Assembly (NCBI GenBank): GCA_900548275.1 | Contig: URJY01000035.1 | Location: 1-20,112 of the forward strand | Source: an uncultured Opitutales bacterium | Lineage (GTDB): Bacteria > Verrucomicrobiota > Verrucomicrobiia > Opitutales > Intestinicryptomonadaceae | Length of the DNA stretch: 20,112 nt | Direction of reading: 5' to 3' | Shown here: in pieces, positions 1 to 7,650 of the stretch | Numbering within the stretch: the first letter of the stretch is position 1 | Layout: each line of letters starts with the position of its first letter | Program-made: the position numbers and the translations under genes | Notes under the pieces: model-generated | Databases searched by the model: none | What the model was told of the DNA's origin: nothing | What the model saw: only the letters and a program-made list of their open reading frames with translations

Positions 1-16
1 GGGCTTGTCGGGGAAA

Positions 17-89
17 GGCGCGACTATAGTCGCGCCGAAGTATCCACAAGTAGGAACGAAGTTCCGACGCCGTGCAGGCTGCAGCCTGC
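17..89. repeat. Cluster of three short perfect palindromes
   Basis: Three self-complementary elements lie end to end. The first is a 20-bp perfect palindrome at 17-36 (GGCGCGACTA and its complement). The second is a hairpin at 53-65, GGAAC-GAA-GTTCC. The third is a 16-bp perfect palindrome at 74-89 (GCAGGCTG and its complement). Such clusters are typical of dispersed REP-like intergenic elements, but whether this one is repeated elsewhere in the genome cannot be seen from the window. No poly-T tract follows, so it does not look like an ordinary terminator. Confidence 0.7.
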
Positions 90-267
90 TTTAGGTTGCC
101 ATTCGGAGTGTGGGTGGTTTCGGTCGGTGATAGTGGGTTTCTTTTTTTAGGTTTACCGTTCGGTATTAGCTTGTTTGCGGATTTTTCGGTAGGGTAGTTG
201 TTGTCGTAGGGAATATCTAATTTCAAATATAACTATTGAGGCAACGGGTTACACCTGTGGGGGTATA

Positions 268-295
268 GGGTTTGCCTGCGAAGCAGTGCAAACCC
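268..295. repeat. Hairpin with GAA triloop
   Basis: GGGTTTGC plus CTGC pairs with GCAG plus GCAAACCC around a GAA loop, giving a 12-bp stem with a single bulged T at 287. The GAA triloop is shared with the hairpin at 53-65, which suggests both belong to one family of intergenic elements. No U-tract follows directly, so a terminator role is unlikely. Confidence 0.65.
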
Positions 296-300
296 CAATT

Positions 301-326
301 ATTCATTATTCATTATTCATTCATTC
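301..326. repeat. ATTCATT tandem repeat
   Basis: Three perfect copies of the 7-mer ATTCATT at 301-307, 308-314 and 315-321 are followed by a partial copy (CATTC). The tract directly follows the hairpin at 268-295. AT-rich heptamer arrays of this kind are common in intergenic DNA and may change length by slippage. No function can be assigned. Confidence 0.75.
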
Positions 327-396
327 TACAGCTCCTATCGTCGCGTAGGTTATTGTGTCGTTATAAGTGTGCGCCGCAATTCATTTTTCATTCCCG

Positions 397-420
397 CCCG
401 TGCTGTGCACGGGGGGGGGG
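397..420. repeat. Hairpin running into a G10 homopolymer
   Basis: CCCGTGC-TGT-GCACGGG forms a 7-bp stem with a triloop at 397-413, and its last three G residues begin a run of ten G (411-420). The run ends 61 bp before the nuoB start. G runs of this length are prone to slippage and to sequencing error. Any length change here would alter spacing in the leader but not a reading frame that I trust. Confidence 0.65.
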
Positions 421-481
421 CTTTAGAAATTTGTTGCTCTTTTTTAAATTGGGGCAATAATGGGGCGATAAATTTTTCATT

Positions 482-988
482 ATGGATAAGTGTATTCAGC
501 AAGGATTCGACGCCAAGAGCGAGCAGGGCTTTATCTATACGAAGTTGGATTCGGTCATAAACTGGGTTCGTTCCAACTCAATTTGGCCGCAGCCCATGGG
601 GCTTGCCTGTTGTGCCATTGAGCTTATGGCTGTGGGCGGTTCGCGTTTCGACATCGGCCGTTTCGGGATGGAGGTTATGCGTTTTTCTCCCCGTCAGAGT
701 GATTGTATGATTGTTGCGGGCACTGTCACCTACAAGATGGCGGGTTCAATCAAGCGCATTTACGACCAGATGGCTGCTCCCAAGTGGGTTATTGCGATGG
801 GTGCCTGCGCCTGTTCGGGCGGTATGTTCCGCACTTATTCCACGTTGCAGGGGGTTGACAAAATCATTCCCGTTGACGTTTATGTGGGCGGTTGTCCCAC
901 GCGTCCCGAGGCGTTGTTGGATGCACTGATGTCGCTTCAGAAGAAGATTCGCGGCGACCACTCCACGAAGGAACTTTTTGCGAAATAG
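482..988 (+). CDS. nuoB: NADH-quinone oxidoreductase subunit B
   Basis: This is the peripheral-arm subunit that holds iron-sulfur cluster N2, the last electron carrier before quinone. The 168-residue product has the usual family length. The N2 ligands are visible: the tandem pair C43-C44 in GLACCAIE, C109 in MGACACSGG and C138 in VGGCPTRPE. A further Cys at 111 sits where most homologues have Asn or Ser. The ATG at 482 gives a full-length N terminus, but no Shine-Dalgarno sequence precedes it (the upstream bases are AT-rich). It is the first gene of the operon in this window, with nuoC starting 12 bp after its stop. The usual upstream partner nuoA is missing. Confidence 0.97.
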   Translation: MDKCIQQGFDAKSEQGFIYTKLDSVINWVRSNSIWPQPMGLACCAIELMAVGGSRFDIGRFGMEVMRFSPRQSDCMIVAGTVTYKMAGSIKRIYDQMAAPKWVIAMGACACSGGMFRTYSTLQGVDKIIPVDVYVGGCPTRPEALLDALMSLQKKIRGDHSTKELFAK

Positions 989-1000
989 GGGGCTTTGCAG

Positions 1001-1609
1001 ATGGAAAAAGAAAAAATCCTTTCGGAAATGCCGTTTTTGAAGGAGCGCAAGACATCCGACGGCATTGCTTCGTTCGAATGTCAGCCTGCGGATTTGCCGA
1101 AAGCCGCCAAGATTCTGCGCGACAAGTTCGAATTCCAGAGTCTCAACGACATTGCCGCCGTCGATATGGGCGAGTGTGCTCCGCGCCGTTTCGGGGCGGT
1201 CTACCATTTCTTCTCGCACACGAAGAAGGAGTATGTGGGGCTTGCCGCGTTTTGCGAGAGTGTCGCCGAGCCGAAGTTGCCGTCGCTTTGTTCCGTTTTC
1301 AGGGGTGCCGACTGGCTCGAGCGCGAGGCGTTCGATATGATGGGAATCGTTTTCGAGGGGCATCCGCGTTTGGCGCGCATTTTGATGTGGGATTCGTATC
1401 CGTGGCATCCGTTGCGCAAGGACTTTCCGCTCGAGGGCAGGGAGGCTCCGCTGCCGCCGACATTCGAGGGCAACGAGTCCGCCGCGAGGGTCGAGCCTGC
1501 GCCCGAGGAGGGTGGGCCTTTCCACTCGCCGTCGTGCGGAACGGAATTCGTTTCCGAAAAGGAGCCGCGGAGTCGGCAGGGAGAGTGCGATACTTTCGAC
1601 AATCTATAG
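1001..1609 (+). CDS. nuoC: NADH-quinone oxidoreductase subunit C
   Basis: This is the 30-kDa subunit of the peripheral arm. It packs against NuoD and NuoB and carries no cofactor. The 202-residue product contains the family signature around residues 103-143: the block beginning DWLEREAFDMMGI, then GHPRLARILM and HPLRKDFPLEG. The ATG at 1001 is preferred over an in-frame TTG at 995 because an AGGGGG ribosome site lies at about 987-992. It is a stand-alone NuoC, not fused to NuoD. The last 55 or so residues after the signature are a poorly conserved, acidic and proline-rich tail with two Cys, longer than in many homologues. A gap of 43 bp separates it from nuoD, the largest gap inside the operon. 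Confidence 0.95.
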   Translation: MEKEKILSEMPFLKERKTSDGIASFECQPADLPKAAKILRDKFEFQSLNDIAAVDMGECAPRRFGAVYHFFSHTKKEYVGLAAFCESVAEPKLPSLCSVFRGADWLEREAFDMMGIVFEGHPRLARILMWDSYPWHPLRKDFPLEGREAPLPPTFEGNESAARVEPAPEEGGPFHSPSCGTEFVSEKEPRSRQGECDTFDNL

Positions 1610-1652
1610 AGGGTGTCGCGTTTCGAAAAAAAAGAGAATTTGAGGCGTAATT

Positions 1653-2870
1653 ATGCAGAAAGAATTTACATATCCCGAACCCGCAAATCTCGCAGCCGGC
1701 AGACTCGGCGAAAAGATGATAGTCAACATCGGGCCGTCGCACCCCGCCACGCACGGCGTGTTGCGCATGAAGCTCGAGCTTGACGGCGACCTCATCACGC
1801 GCGCCGACCCCATCATAGGTCAGCTCCACAGGGGGCAGGAGAAAGTCGCCGAGAACCTCACCTACAACCAGTTCATCCCGTTCAGCGACCGTCTCGACTA
1901 TCTCGCGCCGATGTGTAACAACATCGCCTACGCCCTGTGCGTCGAGAAAATCGCGGGAATCGAGATTACCGAGCGTTGCAAGGCAATCCGCGTGATATGC
2001 TGCGAGCTTTCGCGTATCGCGAGCCACTTGGTGGGTCTTGCCGCGTACGGAATGGACGCGGGCTCGTGGACGGTGTTTATGTACTGCTTTACGCAGCGCG
2101 AAAAACTGCTTACGCTTTTCGAGCAGCTCACGGGCGCGAGAATGACCTCTTCGTACGCGAGAATCGGCGGGCTTGCCCGCGACATTCCCGACGGTTGGCT
2201 CGGCAACGTCAACGCCTTTGCGAACCAGTTCCTGCCCGCGCTCGACGAGATAGACGCGCTCATTACGCGCAACAAGATTTTCGTCGACAGAGCCGCGGGA
2301 ATCGGCGTCGTTTCCGCCGAGATGGCGATGCAGTGGGGCTTGACGGGCGCGAATCTGCGCGGCAGCGGCGTTGCGAGCGACCTGCGCAAAGACGTTCCCT
2401 ACCTCGGCTACGAAAACTACGATTTCGACATTCCCATCGGCGTAAAGGGCGACTGCTACGACCGCTGGCTCGTGAGAATCGAGGAAATGCGCCAGAGTAT
2501 ACGCATTGTGCGTCAGGCGATTGAAAAGATGCCCGACGGCGCGGTAAACGTTGCCGACCCGCGCATTTGCCTGCCCAAAAAGGACAAGGTCTTGCGCGAT
2601 ATGGAAGACCTCATCAACAATTTCGTGCTCACGACGCAGGGCCCCGACATTCCCGAGGGCGAAGCCTATTTCGAGGCGGAAAACCCGAAGGGCGCGCTCG
2701 GTTTCTACGTGATGTCGAAGGGCGGCGGCGTGCCGTACAGGGTGAAAATCCGCGCCCCCTCATTCGTAAGTTTGGCGGCAATGCAGGAGCTTCTCCCCGG
2801 TCATCATATGAGCGATATGGCTGTAATTCTCGGTTCGTTCGACTTCGTTCTGGGCGAATGCGACAGATAA
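1653..2870 (+). CDS. nuoD: NADH-quinone oxidoreductase subunit D
   Basis: This is the 49-kDa subunit, which forms the quinone-binding pocket together with NuoB and descends from the large subunit of NiFe hydrogenases. The 405-residue length is typical. GPSHPATHG (27-35), which supplies the quinone-contacting His region, is intact. So are LHRGQEK (58-64) and the stretch around ERCKAIRVICCELSRIASHL. The C terminus ends in FVLGECDR, matching the conserved family end (usually GEVDR). A GAGG ribosome site at 1642-1645 supports the ATG. The gene is followed 19 bp later by nuoE. Confidence 0.97.
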   Translation: MQKEFTYPEPANLAAGRLGEKMIVNIGPSHPATHGVLRMKLELDGDLITRADPIIGQLHRGQEKVAENLTYNQFIPFSDRLDYLAPMCNNIAYALCVEKIAGIEITERCKAIRVICCELSRIASHLVGLAAYGMDAGSWTVFMYCFTQREKLLTLFEQLTGARMTSSYARIGGLARDIPDGWLGNVNAFANQFLPALDEIDALITRNKIFVDRAAGIGVVSAEMAMQWGLTGANLRGSGVASDLRKDVPYLGYENYDFDIPIGVKGDCYDRWLVRIEEMRQSIRIVRQAIEKMPDGAVNVADPRICLPKKDKVLRDMEDLINNFVLTTQGPDIPEGEAYFEAENPKGALGFYVMSKGGGVPYRVKIRAPSFVSLAAMQELLPGHHMSDMAVILGSFDFVLGECDR

Positions 2871-2889
2871 ATTTTTAAGGAGCGCAAAA

Positions 2890-3438
2890 ATGGAAATTAC
2901 TTCGGAATTGGAAGCCAAATGCGACGAAATCATCGCCCAATACCCGCAGAAGCGGTCGGCGGCGATGATTCTTATGCACCTGATTCAGGAAAGATTCGGT
3001 TATTTCGACGATTCGGCGATAAAGTTCGCCGCCGAAAAGCTCGGGGTCGAGCCTGTTGACGTGTACGGAATGCTCTCGTTTTACCCGATGTATTCGCAGC
3101 AGCCGCGCGGCAGGATACACATCAAGGTGTGCCGCACGCTCTCGTGCGCGATGGCGGGTTCGGTAAAGCTCGGGCACGAGCTTGCAAAGCGCATAGGCTG
3201 CCCCGTCGGCGAAACGCGCGGAATCTACACGCTCGAATTTGTGGAGTGCCTCGGCAACTGCGTAAAAGGTCCGAACGTTCAGGTCAACGACAGGCTTTTC
3301 GAGAATGTCGCCGCAGAGGACGCCGAAAAGTTCGTCGAAAAAATCGAGGCGATGGACAAAAGCGGCGAACTTGCCCCCAAGTCGGCTTTCGACGCCCCGC
3401 AGGGCGGCTCTTTCGATTCACCCGCATACAAAGGTTAG
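2890..3438 (+). CDS. nuoE: NADH-quinone oxidoreductase subunit E
   Basis: This is the 24-kDa thioredoxin-like [2Fe-2S] subunit (cluster N1a) of the NADH dehydrogenase module. The four cluster ligands are visible as C81 and C86 in VCRTLSCAMAG and C120 and C124 in CLGNCVKGPNV. The product has 182 residues; the last 35 or so after the ferredoxin fold are a low-complexity tail. A clear AAGGAG site at 2877-2882 precedes the ATG by a suitable distance. Only 3 bp separate its stop from nuoF, the usual gene order for the E-F-G module. Confidence 0.96.
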   Translation: MEITSELEAKCDEIIAQYPQKRSAAMILMHLIQERFGYFDDSAIKFAAEKLGVEPVDVYGMLSFYPMYSQQPRGRIHIKVCRTLSCAMAGSVKLGHELAKRIGCPVGETRGIYTLEFVECLGNCVKGPNVQVNDRLFENVAAEDAEKFVEKIEAMDKSGELAPKSAFDAPQGGSFDSPAYKG

Positions 3439-3441
3439 AAT

Positions 3442-4806
3442 ATGGCTGCGGAACAAAAAAGAATTATCTACGAACACATCGGCGTTGAAGGCTGGAACGC
3501 GTCGATAGACAAATACGTTTCGGCGGGCGGATACAGAATTTTGTCCGAAACGGTCAAGCGCAATCCCGCGGATTTGTGCGCCGAAATGCTCAAGTCGAAC
3601 TTGCGCGGACGCGGCGGCGCGGGCTTCCCGATAGGCATGAAGTGGAAGTTTGTCGACCGCAAGAGCGGCAAGCCCGTCTACCTCATTGCAAACGCCGACG
3701 AGTCGGAACCCGGCACCTGCAAAGACCGAATGATAATCTACCAAGACCCCCACAAACTCATCGAGGGTATGATGTGCGCGGCATACGCAATCGGCGCGGC
3801 TCAGGCGTTCATCTACATCAGGGGCGAGTACATCAACGGCTACCGCGTTCTCGTCAACGCAATCAACGAAGCCCGCGCGAAGAACTTTGTGGGCAAAAAC
3901 ATTTGCGGAAGCTCCTATTCGTGCGAAATCACGGTCTGCCGAGGCGCGGGCGCATACGTCTGCGGCGAGGAAACGGGTCTTATTTCGTCGCTCGGCGGCA
4001 AACGCGCATATCCGCGCATCAAGCCGCCGTACTTCCCTGCGGTGATGGGGCTTTACGACTGCCCGACGGTCGTCAACAACGTGGAGTCGCTCTGTTGGGT
4101 GCCCGTGGTGTTCGACAAGGGGGGCGAGGCGGTCTCGAAAATCGGCGTTGCGGGCGACCCCGGAACGCACATCTGGGGCGTGAGCGGGCTTGTCCAGAGA
4201 CCCGACCGCTACGAAATCGAAACCGGTTCGTGCACACTCGGCGAACTTCTGTACGACCTTTGCGGAGGGCCGCTCGTGGGCAGACGCTTCAAGGCGGTCA
4301 TCCCCGGGGGCTCTTCGATGAAAATCCTCAAGTGGGACGACAAGTACACGATTAAAAACCCCGACGGCACGACGACCGAAATGCGCACCGAAGACATCCC
4401 GCTCGACGCGGTTTCGTTCCAGAAGTGCGGCACGGCGATAGGCTCGTGCGGAATCATCGTAATGGACAACACAATCGATATGCCCGAGGCTCTCGCCAAC
4501 CTTACGATGTTCTACGCGCACGAAAGCTGCGGTCAGTGTACGCCCTGCCGCGAAGGTACTATGTGGATGTCGCGCATAGCAAAGCGCATTTGCGAGGGTT
4601 GGGGGCGCAAAGAGGATGTCGAACTTCTCAAGAGCGTTGCCGACAACATCTGCGGACGCACGATTTGCGCGCTCGGCGAGGGCGCGGCGTGGCCGGTGCA
4701 GAGCAACGTTTCCAAGTTCAAAGAGGAATATTACGAAAAAATCCGCATGCAGGAGACCGTGGGCGGTCAGGCGCGTGCGGACAACAACGCATACAGATTG
4801 ATTTAG
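3442..4806 (+). CDS. nuoF: NADH-quinone oxidoreductase subunit F (NADH- and FMN-binding)
   Basis: This is the catalytic entry subunit. It oxidises NADH on FMN and passes electrons to [4Fe-4S] cluster N3. Visible motifs in the 454-residue product are GRGGAGFP (56-63, FMN/NADH loop), NADESEPGT (84-92), GAGAYVCGEETGL (168-180) and ESCGQCTPCREG (361-372). The last supplies C363, C366 and C369, with C409 in NICGRTICALG as the fourth ligand. An AAGG ribosome site lies just upstream, inside the end of nuoE. About 20 residues around 300-325 (KYTIKNPDGTTTEMR region) look like an insertion relative to shorter homologues. It ends two bases before the nuoG start. Confidence 0.97.
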   Translation: MAAEQKRIIYEHIGVEGWNASIDKYVSAGGYRILSETVKRNPADLCAEMLKSNLRGRGGAGFPIGMKWKFVDRKSGKPVYLIANADESEPGTCKDRMIIYQDPHKLIEGMMCAAYAIGAAQAFIYIRGEYINGYRVLVNAINEARAKNFVGKNICGSSYSCEITVCRGAGAYVCGEETGLISSLGGKRAYPRIKPPYFPAVMGLYDCPTVVNNVESLCWVPVVFDKGGEAVSKIGVAGDPGTHIWGVSGLVQRPDRYEIETGSCTLGELLYDLCGGPLVGRRFKAVIPGGSSMKILKWDDKYTIKNPDGTTTEMRTEDIPLDAVSFQKCGTAIGSCGIIVMDNTIDMPEALANLTMFYAHESCGQCTPCREGTMWMSRIAKRICEGWGRKEDVELLKSVADNICGRTICALGEGAAWPVQSNVSKFKEEYYEKIRMQETVGGQARADNNAYRLI

Positions 4807-4808
4807 CG

Positions 4809-6485
4809 ATGGAAAAGAAAACCGTAAACGTAAAAATCAACGGCACCGACTACCAAGTCGAGGCGGGGAAAAACATCCTCGAAACGTGCCGCAGCGTGGG
4901 AGTGGAAATTCCGTTCTTTTGCTACCATCCCGATTTGAAAGTGGCGGGTTCGTGCAGAATGTGCCTTGTCTACACGGGTATGCCCGCGCGCGACCGCGCA
5001 ACGGGCGAGCTAATCAAAAACGAAGACGGCTCGCAGAAAATCGCGTGGATGCCCAAGCCGTCAATCGCCTGCGGCACGAACGTAGCCGAGGGAATGCAGA
5101 TTATAACCGACAGCGACGCCGTAAAGGACTGCCGCCGCGCGGTGCTCGAATTCCTGCTTCTCAACCACCCGCTCGACTGCCCCATCTGCGACAAGGCGGG
5201 CGAATGCAAACTTCAGGAGTACACGCACGCATACGGCAACGCGCAGTCGCGCTACGTCGAAAGCAAAAACGTGAAGCCGAAGAAGGTTGAGGTTGCGGGC
5301 AAGATTATGCTCGACGCCGAACGCTGCATACAGTGCTCGCGCTGCATAAGATTCTGCAACGAATTCGTGGGCAAAAGCATTTTCGGCTTCACAAAGCACG
5401 GCTCGAAAACCGAAATCGCCGTCTATCCCTACGCAGACAACGACAGCAACTATCTGCTCAACGTGGTCGACGGCTGCCCCGTGGGCGCGCTCACCGAAAA
5501 GGCGTTCCGCTTCAGAATGCGAACGTGGTTTCTTAAGACGGCGGACGGCATTTGCGGCGAAAGCAGCGCGGGCGTCAACACGCGCATCTGGTCGCGCGAA
5601 GGCAAAATCTACCGCATTACGCCGCGCCGCAACGAAGCGGTGAACGGCATGTGGATGAGCGACAGCGGCAGGTACGAATTCAGGCTTTTCGACGAAGGCA
5701 ACAGGGTCTTGCGCCCGCTTATCGACGCTTCGCCCTGCGCGTTGGCGTACGCGGTCGACAGGTGCGTCGAAATTCTAAAGCTCGGCGGCGTTGCGATTGT
5801 GGCGAACGCTTGGCAGACTCTCGAAGAACAGTACATTACGGGCGAGCTTGCAAGGGCTTGCGGCGCGGAAATCCATATGGTCTCGCACCTCCGCGAAGAC
5901 GACGGCAAATTCGTCTCCGCCGACAAAACCCCGAATATGCGCGGCGCGTTCCTCACGGGGCTTGCGGCGCAATATCCGCAGTCGAACCTCGATTCGCTCG
6001 CGCAAAAGGTGCGTTCGGGCGAAGTGAAAACGGTTCTTTGTCTCGGCGAAAACCTGCGTTCGTTCGGCTTCGACGCAAAAGACTTCAAGTCCGCAAACGT
6101 CATTTTCTGCGGCGCGCTCGAAAACGAAACTTCGGCGTCGGCGAAAATCTGCATACCGTTCAGAAGCCAGTTCGAAAAGCGCGGCTTGTGGGTCAACCGC
6201 CAGTTCCGCGTGCAGAAATTCGAAAAGGCGGTCGACGCGCCCGCGGGCACTGTGGACGACCTCGAATTTCTCGCAACGCTTCTGCGCGACTACACGGGCG
6301 CGTCGTTCGCGCTTCCCTCGCACGACGAAATCAGGCGCGTGATGGCGGCGAAAATTCCGCAGCTTGCAAATTGCGCAACCGTAGGTTCTGCGGGGGTGCA
6401 GATTGACGGTTCGGCGTTCGCGGACATCGATTTCCCCGAAACAGACGCGGTTCGTTTCGCGAAAAACCAACACGCGCAAAAATAA
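4809..6485 (+). CDS. nuoG: NADH-quinone oxidoreductase subunit G, short form
   Basis: This iron-sulfur subunit carries electrons from NuoF towards NuoI. The start at 4809 follows the nuoF stop by 2 bp; the frame stays open further upstream only as a shadow of nuoF. The 558-residue product has an N-terminal [2Fe-2S] ferredoxin domain (C38, C49, C52, C88). The His-ligated N5 site is H120-C124-C127-C133, and the N4 site is C173-C176-C179 with C223. The position where many NuoG proteins carry the N7 CxxCxxxC motif instead reads TADGICGESSAGVN, so N7 appears lost. The C-terminal molybdopterin-oxidoreductase-like region is short and without recognisable cofactor motifs. E. coli NuoG is about 350 residues longer. 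No Shine-Dalgarno is visible, so translational coupling to nuoF is likely. Confidence 0.95.
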   Translation: MEKKTVNVKINGTDYQVEAGKNILETCRSVGVEIPFFCYHPDLKVAGSCRMCLVYTGMPARDRATGELIKNEDGSQKIAWMPKPSIACGTNVAEGMQIITDSDAVKDCRRAVLEFLLLNHPLDCPICDKAGECKLQEYTHAYGNAQSRYVESKNVKPKKVEVAGKIMLDAERCIQCSRCIRFCNEFVGKSIFGFTKHGSKTEIAVYPYADNDSNYLLNVVDGCPVGALTEKAFRFRMRTWFLKTADGICGESSAGVNTRIWSREGKIYRITPRRNEAVNGMWMSDSGRYEFRLFDEGNRVLRPLIDASPCALAYAVDRCVEILKLGGVAIVANAWQTLEEQYITGELARACGAEIHMVSHLREDDGKFVSADKTPNMRGAFLTGLAAQYPQSNLDSLAQKVRSGEVKTVLCLGENLRSFGFDAKDFKSANVIFCGALENETSASAKICIPFRSQFEKRGLWVNRQFRVQKFEKAVDAPAGTVDDLEFLATLLRDYTGASFALPSHDEIRRVMAAKIPQLANCATVGSAGVQIDGSAFADIDFPETDAVRFAKNQHAQK

Positions 6486-6497
6486 GGATTTAATACT

Positions 6498-7631
6498 ATG
6501 AACGCAATTTCGGACATTCTCGTTCTCGCGGCGGCGGATTCGTGCGCGTGGGGCGATTTGGCAATCGACATCGCCGTAAAGGTGTTGTGCAGCCTCGGCG
6601 CGATAATGCTTGTGATGTGTTTCGCGGGGCTGGGCGTCGTGGCTGAAAGAAAGGTTTGCGCCTACATTCAGGGACGCTACGGGCCCAACCGCACGGCGAT
6701 TCCGCTCGTGGCGGCAGTGCCGTTCTTCGGCAATTTTCTGAAGAAAAACGGTCTTATGCAGCTCGCGGCGGATGGTTTGAAATTCCTGCTCAAGGAAGAC
6801 CCGCTGCCCAAACACGTCGACAAATTCTGGTATATGCTCGCGCCGATAATCGCGCTTTCGCCGGTTCTCGTGTCGGCGTGCGTGATTCCGTTCGGCGTGT
6901 ACTGGAGCGAAGGGCAGATGTGTCCGCTTTCGGTCGCCGACATCGACGTAAGCCTTGTCTTCGCGCTGGCAATCGGCGCGCTCGGCGTCTACGGCGCGAT
7001 TCTGGCTGGCTGGTCTTCGAACAGCAAATTCCCGTACATGGGGGCGATGAGGGCTTCGGCGCAGGTGATAAGCTACGAGCTTGCGCTCGGGCTTTCGATT
7101 CTGCCCGTGGTGCTCTGGACGGCGAGAACATCCGACAGTCCGCTGAGCCTTTTCGAAATAGCGCGCGTGCAAAAAGACCTGTGGTTTTGCATTACGCAGC
7201 CGCTTTCGGCGTTCCTGTTCCTCGTCGCGCTCTTCGCCGAAACGAACAGACTTCCGTTCGACATGGCGGAAAGCGAAACCGACCTCGTAAGCGGCTACCA
7301 CACGGAATACGGCAGCTTCAAATTCGGTCTGTTCTTCGTGGGCGAATACGGGCATATGGTTTTGGGTTCGTCGCTTTTCATAGTGCTTTTCCTCGGCGGA
7401 TGGAATCCGCTTCCGTGCGTCGCCTACCCCGAATCTTGGGGTTGGATTAGCACGGTGCTTTCGCTGCTGACGTTCATAGTGAAAATCGCGGCGATGATGT
7501 TCTTCTTCATCTGGGTGCGTTGGACTCTCCCGCGCTTCAGGTACGACCAAGTTATGCGTCTGGGGTGGAAGGTTCTCCTGCCGCTTGCACTGGCGAACTT
7601 CGCGGCGTACTTGGTGTTCGCCTCGCTCTAA
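6498..7631 (+). CDS. nuoH: NADH-quinone oxidoreductase subunit H
   Basis: This membrane subunit joins the peripheral and membrane arms and forms part of the quinone tunnel. The 377-residue product has about eight hydrophobic segments. Signatures seen are AERKVCAYIQGRYGPNR near residue 50, MRASAQVISYELALGLS near 185-200 and AETNRLPFDMAESETDLV around 247-264. The last is followed by SGYHTEYGSFKFGLFF, the acidic loop facing the quinone site. An AAGGA site at 6484-6488 overlaps the nuoG stop and supports the ATG. The N-terminal 25 residues before the first helix are slightly extended. Confidence 0.97.
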   Translation: MNAISDILVLAAADSCAWGDLAIDIAVKVLCSLGAIMLVMCFAGLGVVAERKVCAYIQGRYGPNRTAIPLVAAVPFFGNFLKKNGLMQLAADGLKFLLKEDPLPKHVDKFWYMLAPIIALSPVLVSACVIPFGVYWSEGQMCPLSVADIDVSLVFALAIGALGVYGAILAGWSSNSKFPYMGAMRASAQVISYELALGLSILPVVLWTARTSDSPLSLFEIARVQKDLWFCITQPLSAFLFLVALFAETNRLPFDMAESETDLVSGYHTEYGSFKFGLFFVGEYGHMVLGSSLFIVLFLGGWNPLPCVAYPESWGWISTVLSLLTFIVKIAAMMFFFIWVRWTLPRFRYDQVMRLGWKVLLPLALANFAAYLVFASL

Positions 7632-7650
7632 AATTTAACGGATAAAAACA

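Larger units (their letters stand above)
1..481. other. Palindrome-rich non-coding leader upstream of nuoB
   Basis: No reading frame here resembles a known protein. The short frames run through simple repeats and hairpins. The stretch holds three consecutive palindromes (17-89), a small inverted repeat TACCG-TT-CGGTA (154-165), a 12-bp hairpin (268-295), a 7-bp tandem repeat (301-326), another hairpin (397-413) and a G10 run (411-420). Complex I operons normally start with nuoA directly before nuoB, and no NuoA-like frame is visible here. The nuo promoter must lie in this stretch or further upstream. I see only weak candidates, such as TTGTTG at 431-436 with an ATAATG-like element near 457, and none is convincing. 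Confidence 0.75.

Noticed and set aside
272..460. Small frame of 62 codons in the leader
   Set aside because: It runs through a hairpin, a heptamer repeat and the G10 tract. It has no ribosome site and no protein-like pattern.
995..1000. TTG start two codons before the nuoC ATG
   Set aside because: The ATG at 1001 is better spaced from the AGGGGG site.
892..1650. 252-codon + strand frame across the nuoB/nuoC junction
   Set aside because: It is out of frame with nuoC, whose conserved signature is clear. The composition is typical of a shadow frame.
4425..4808. Upstream extension of nuoG to 686 codons
   Set aside because: The extension lies inside nuoF in another frame and is Arg-rich. The ferredoxin domain starts right at the ATG at 4809.
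5775..7550. 591-codon open frame on the - strand over nuoG and nuoH
   Set aside because: It is Arg/Glu/His-rich with no recognisable domain and is opposite two well-conserved genes.
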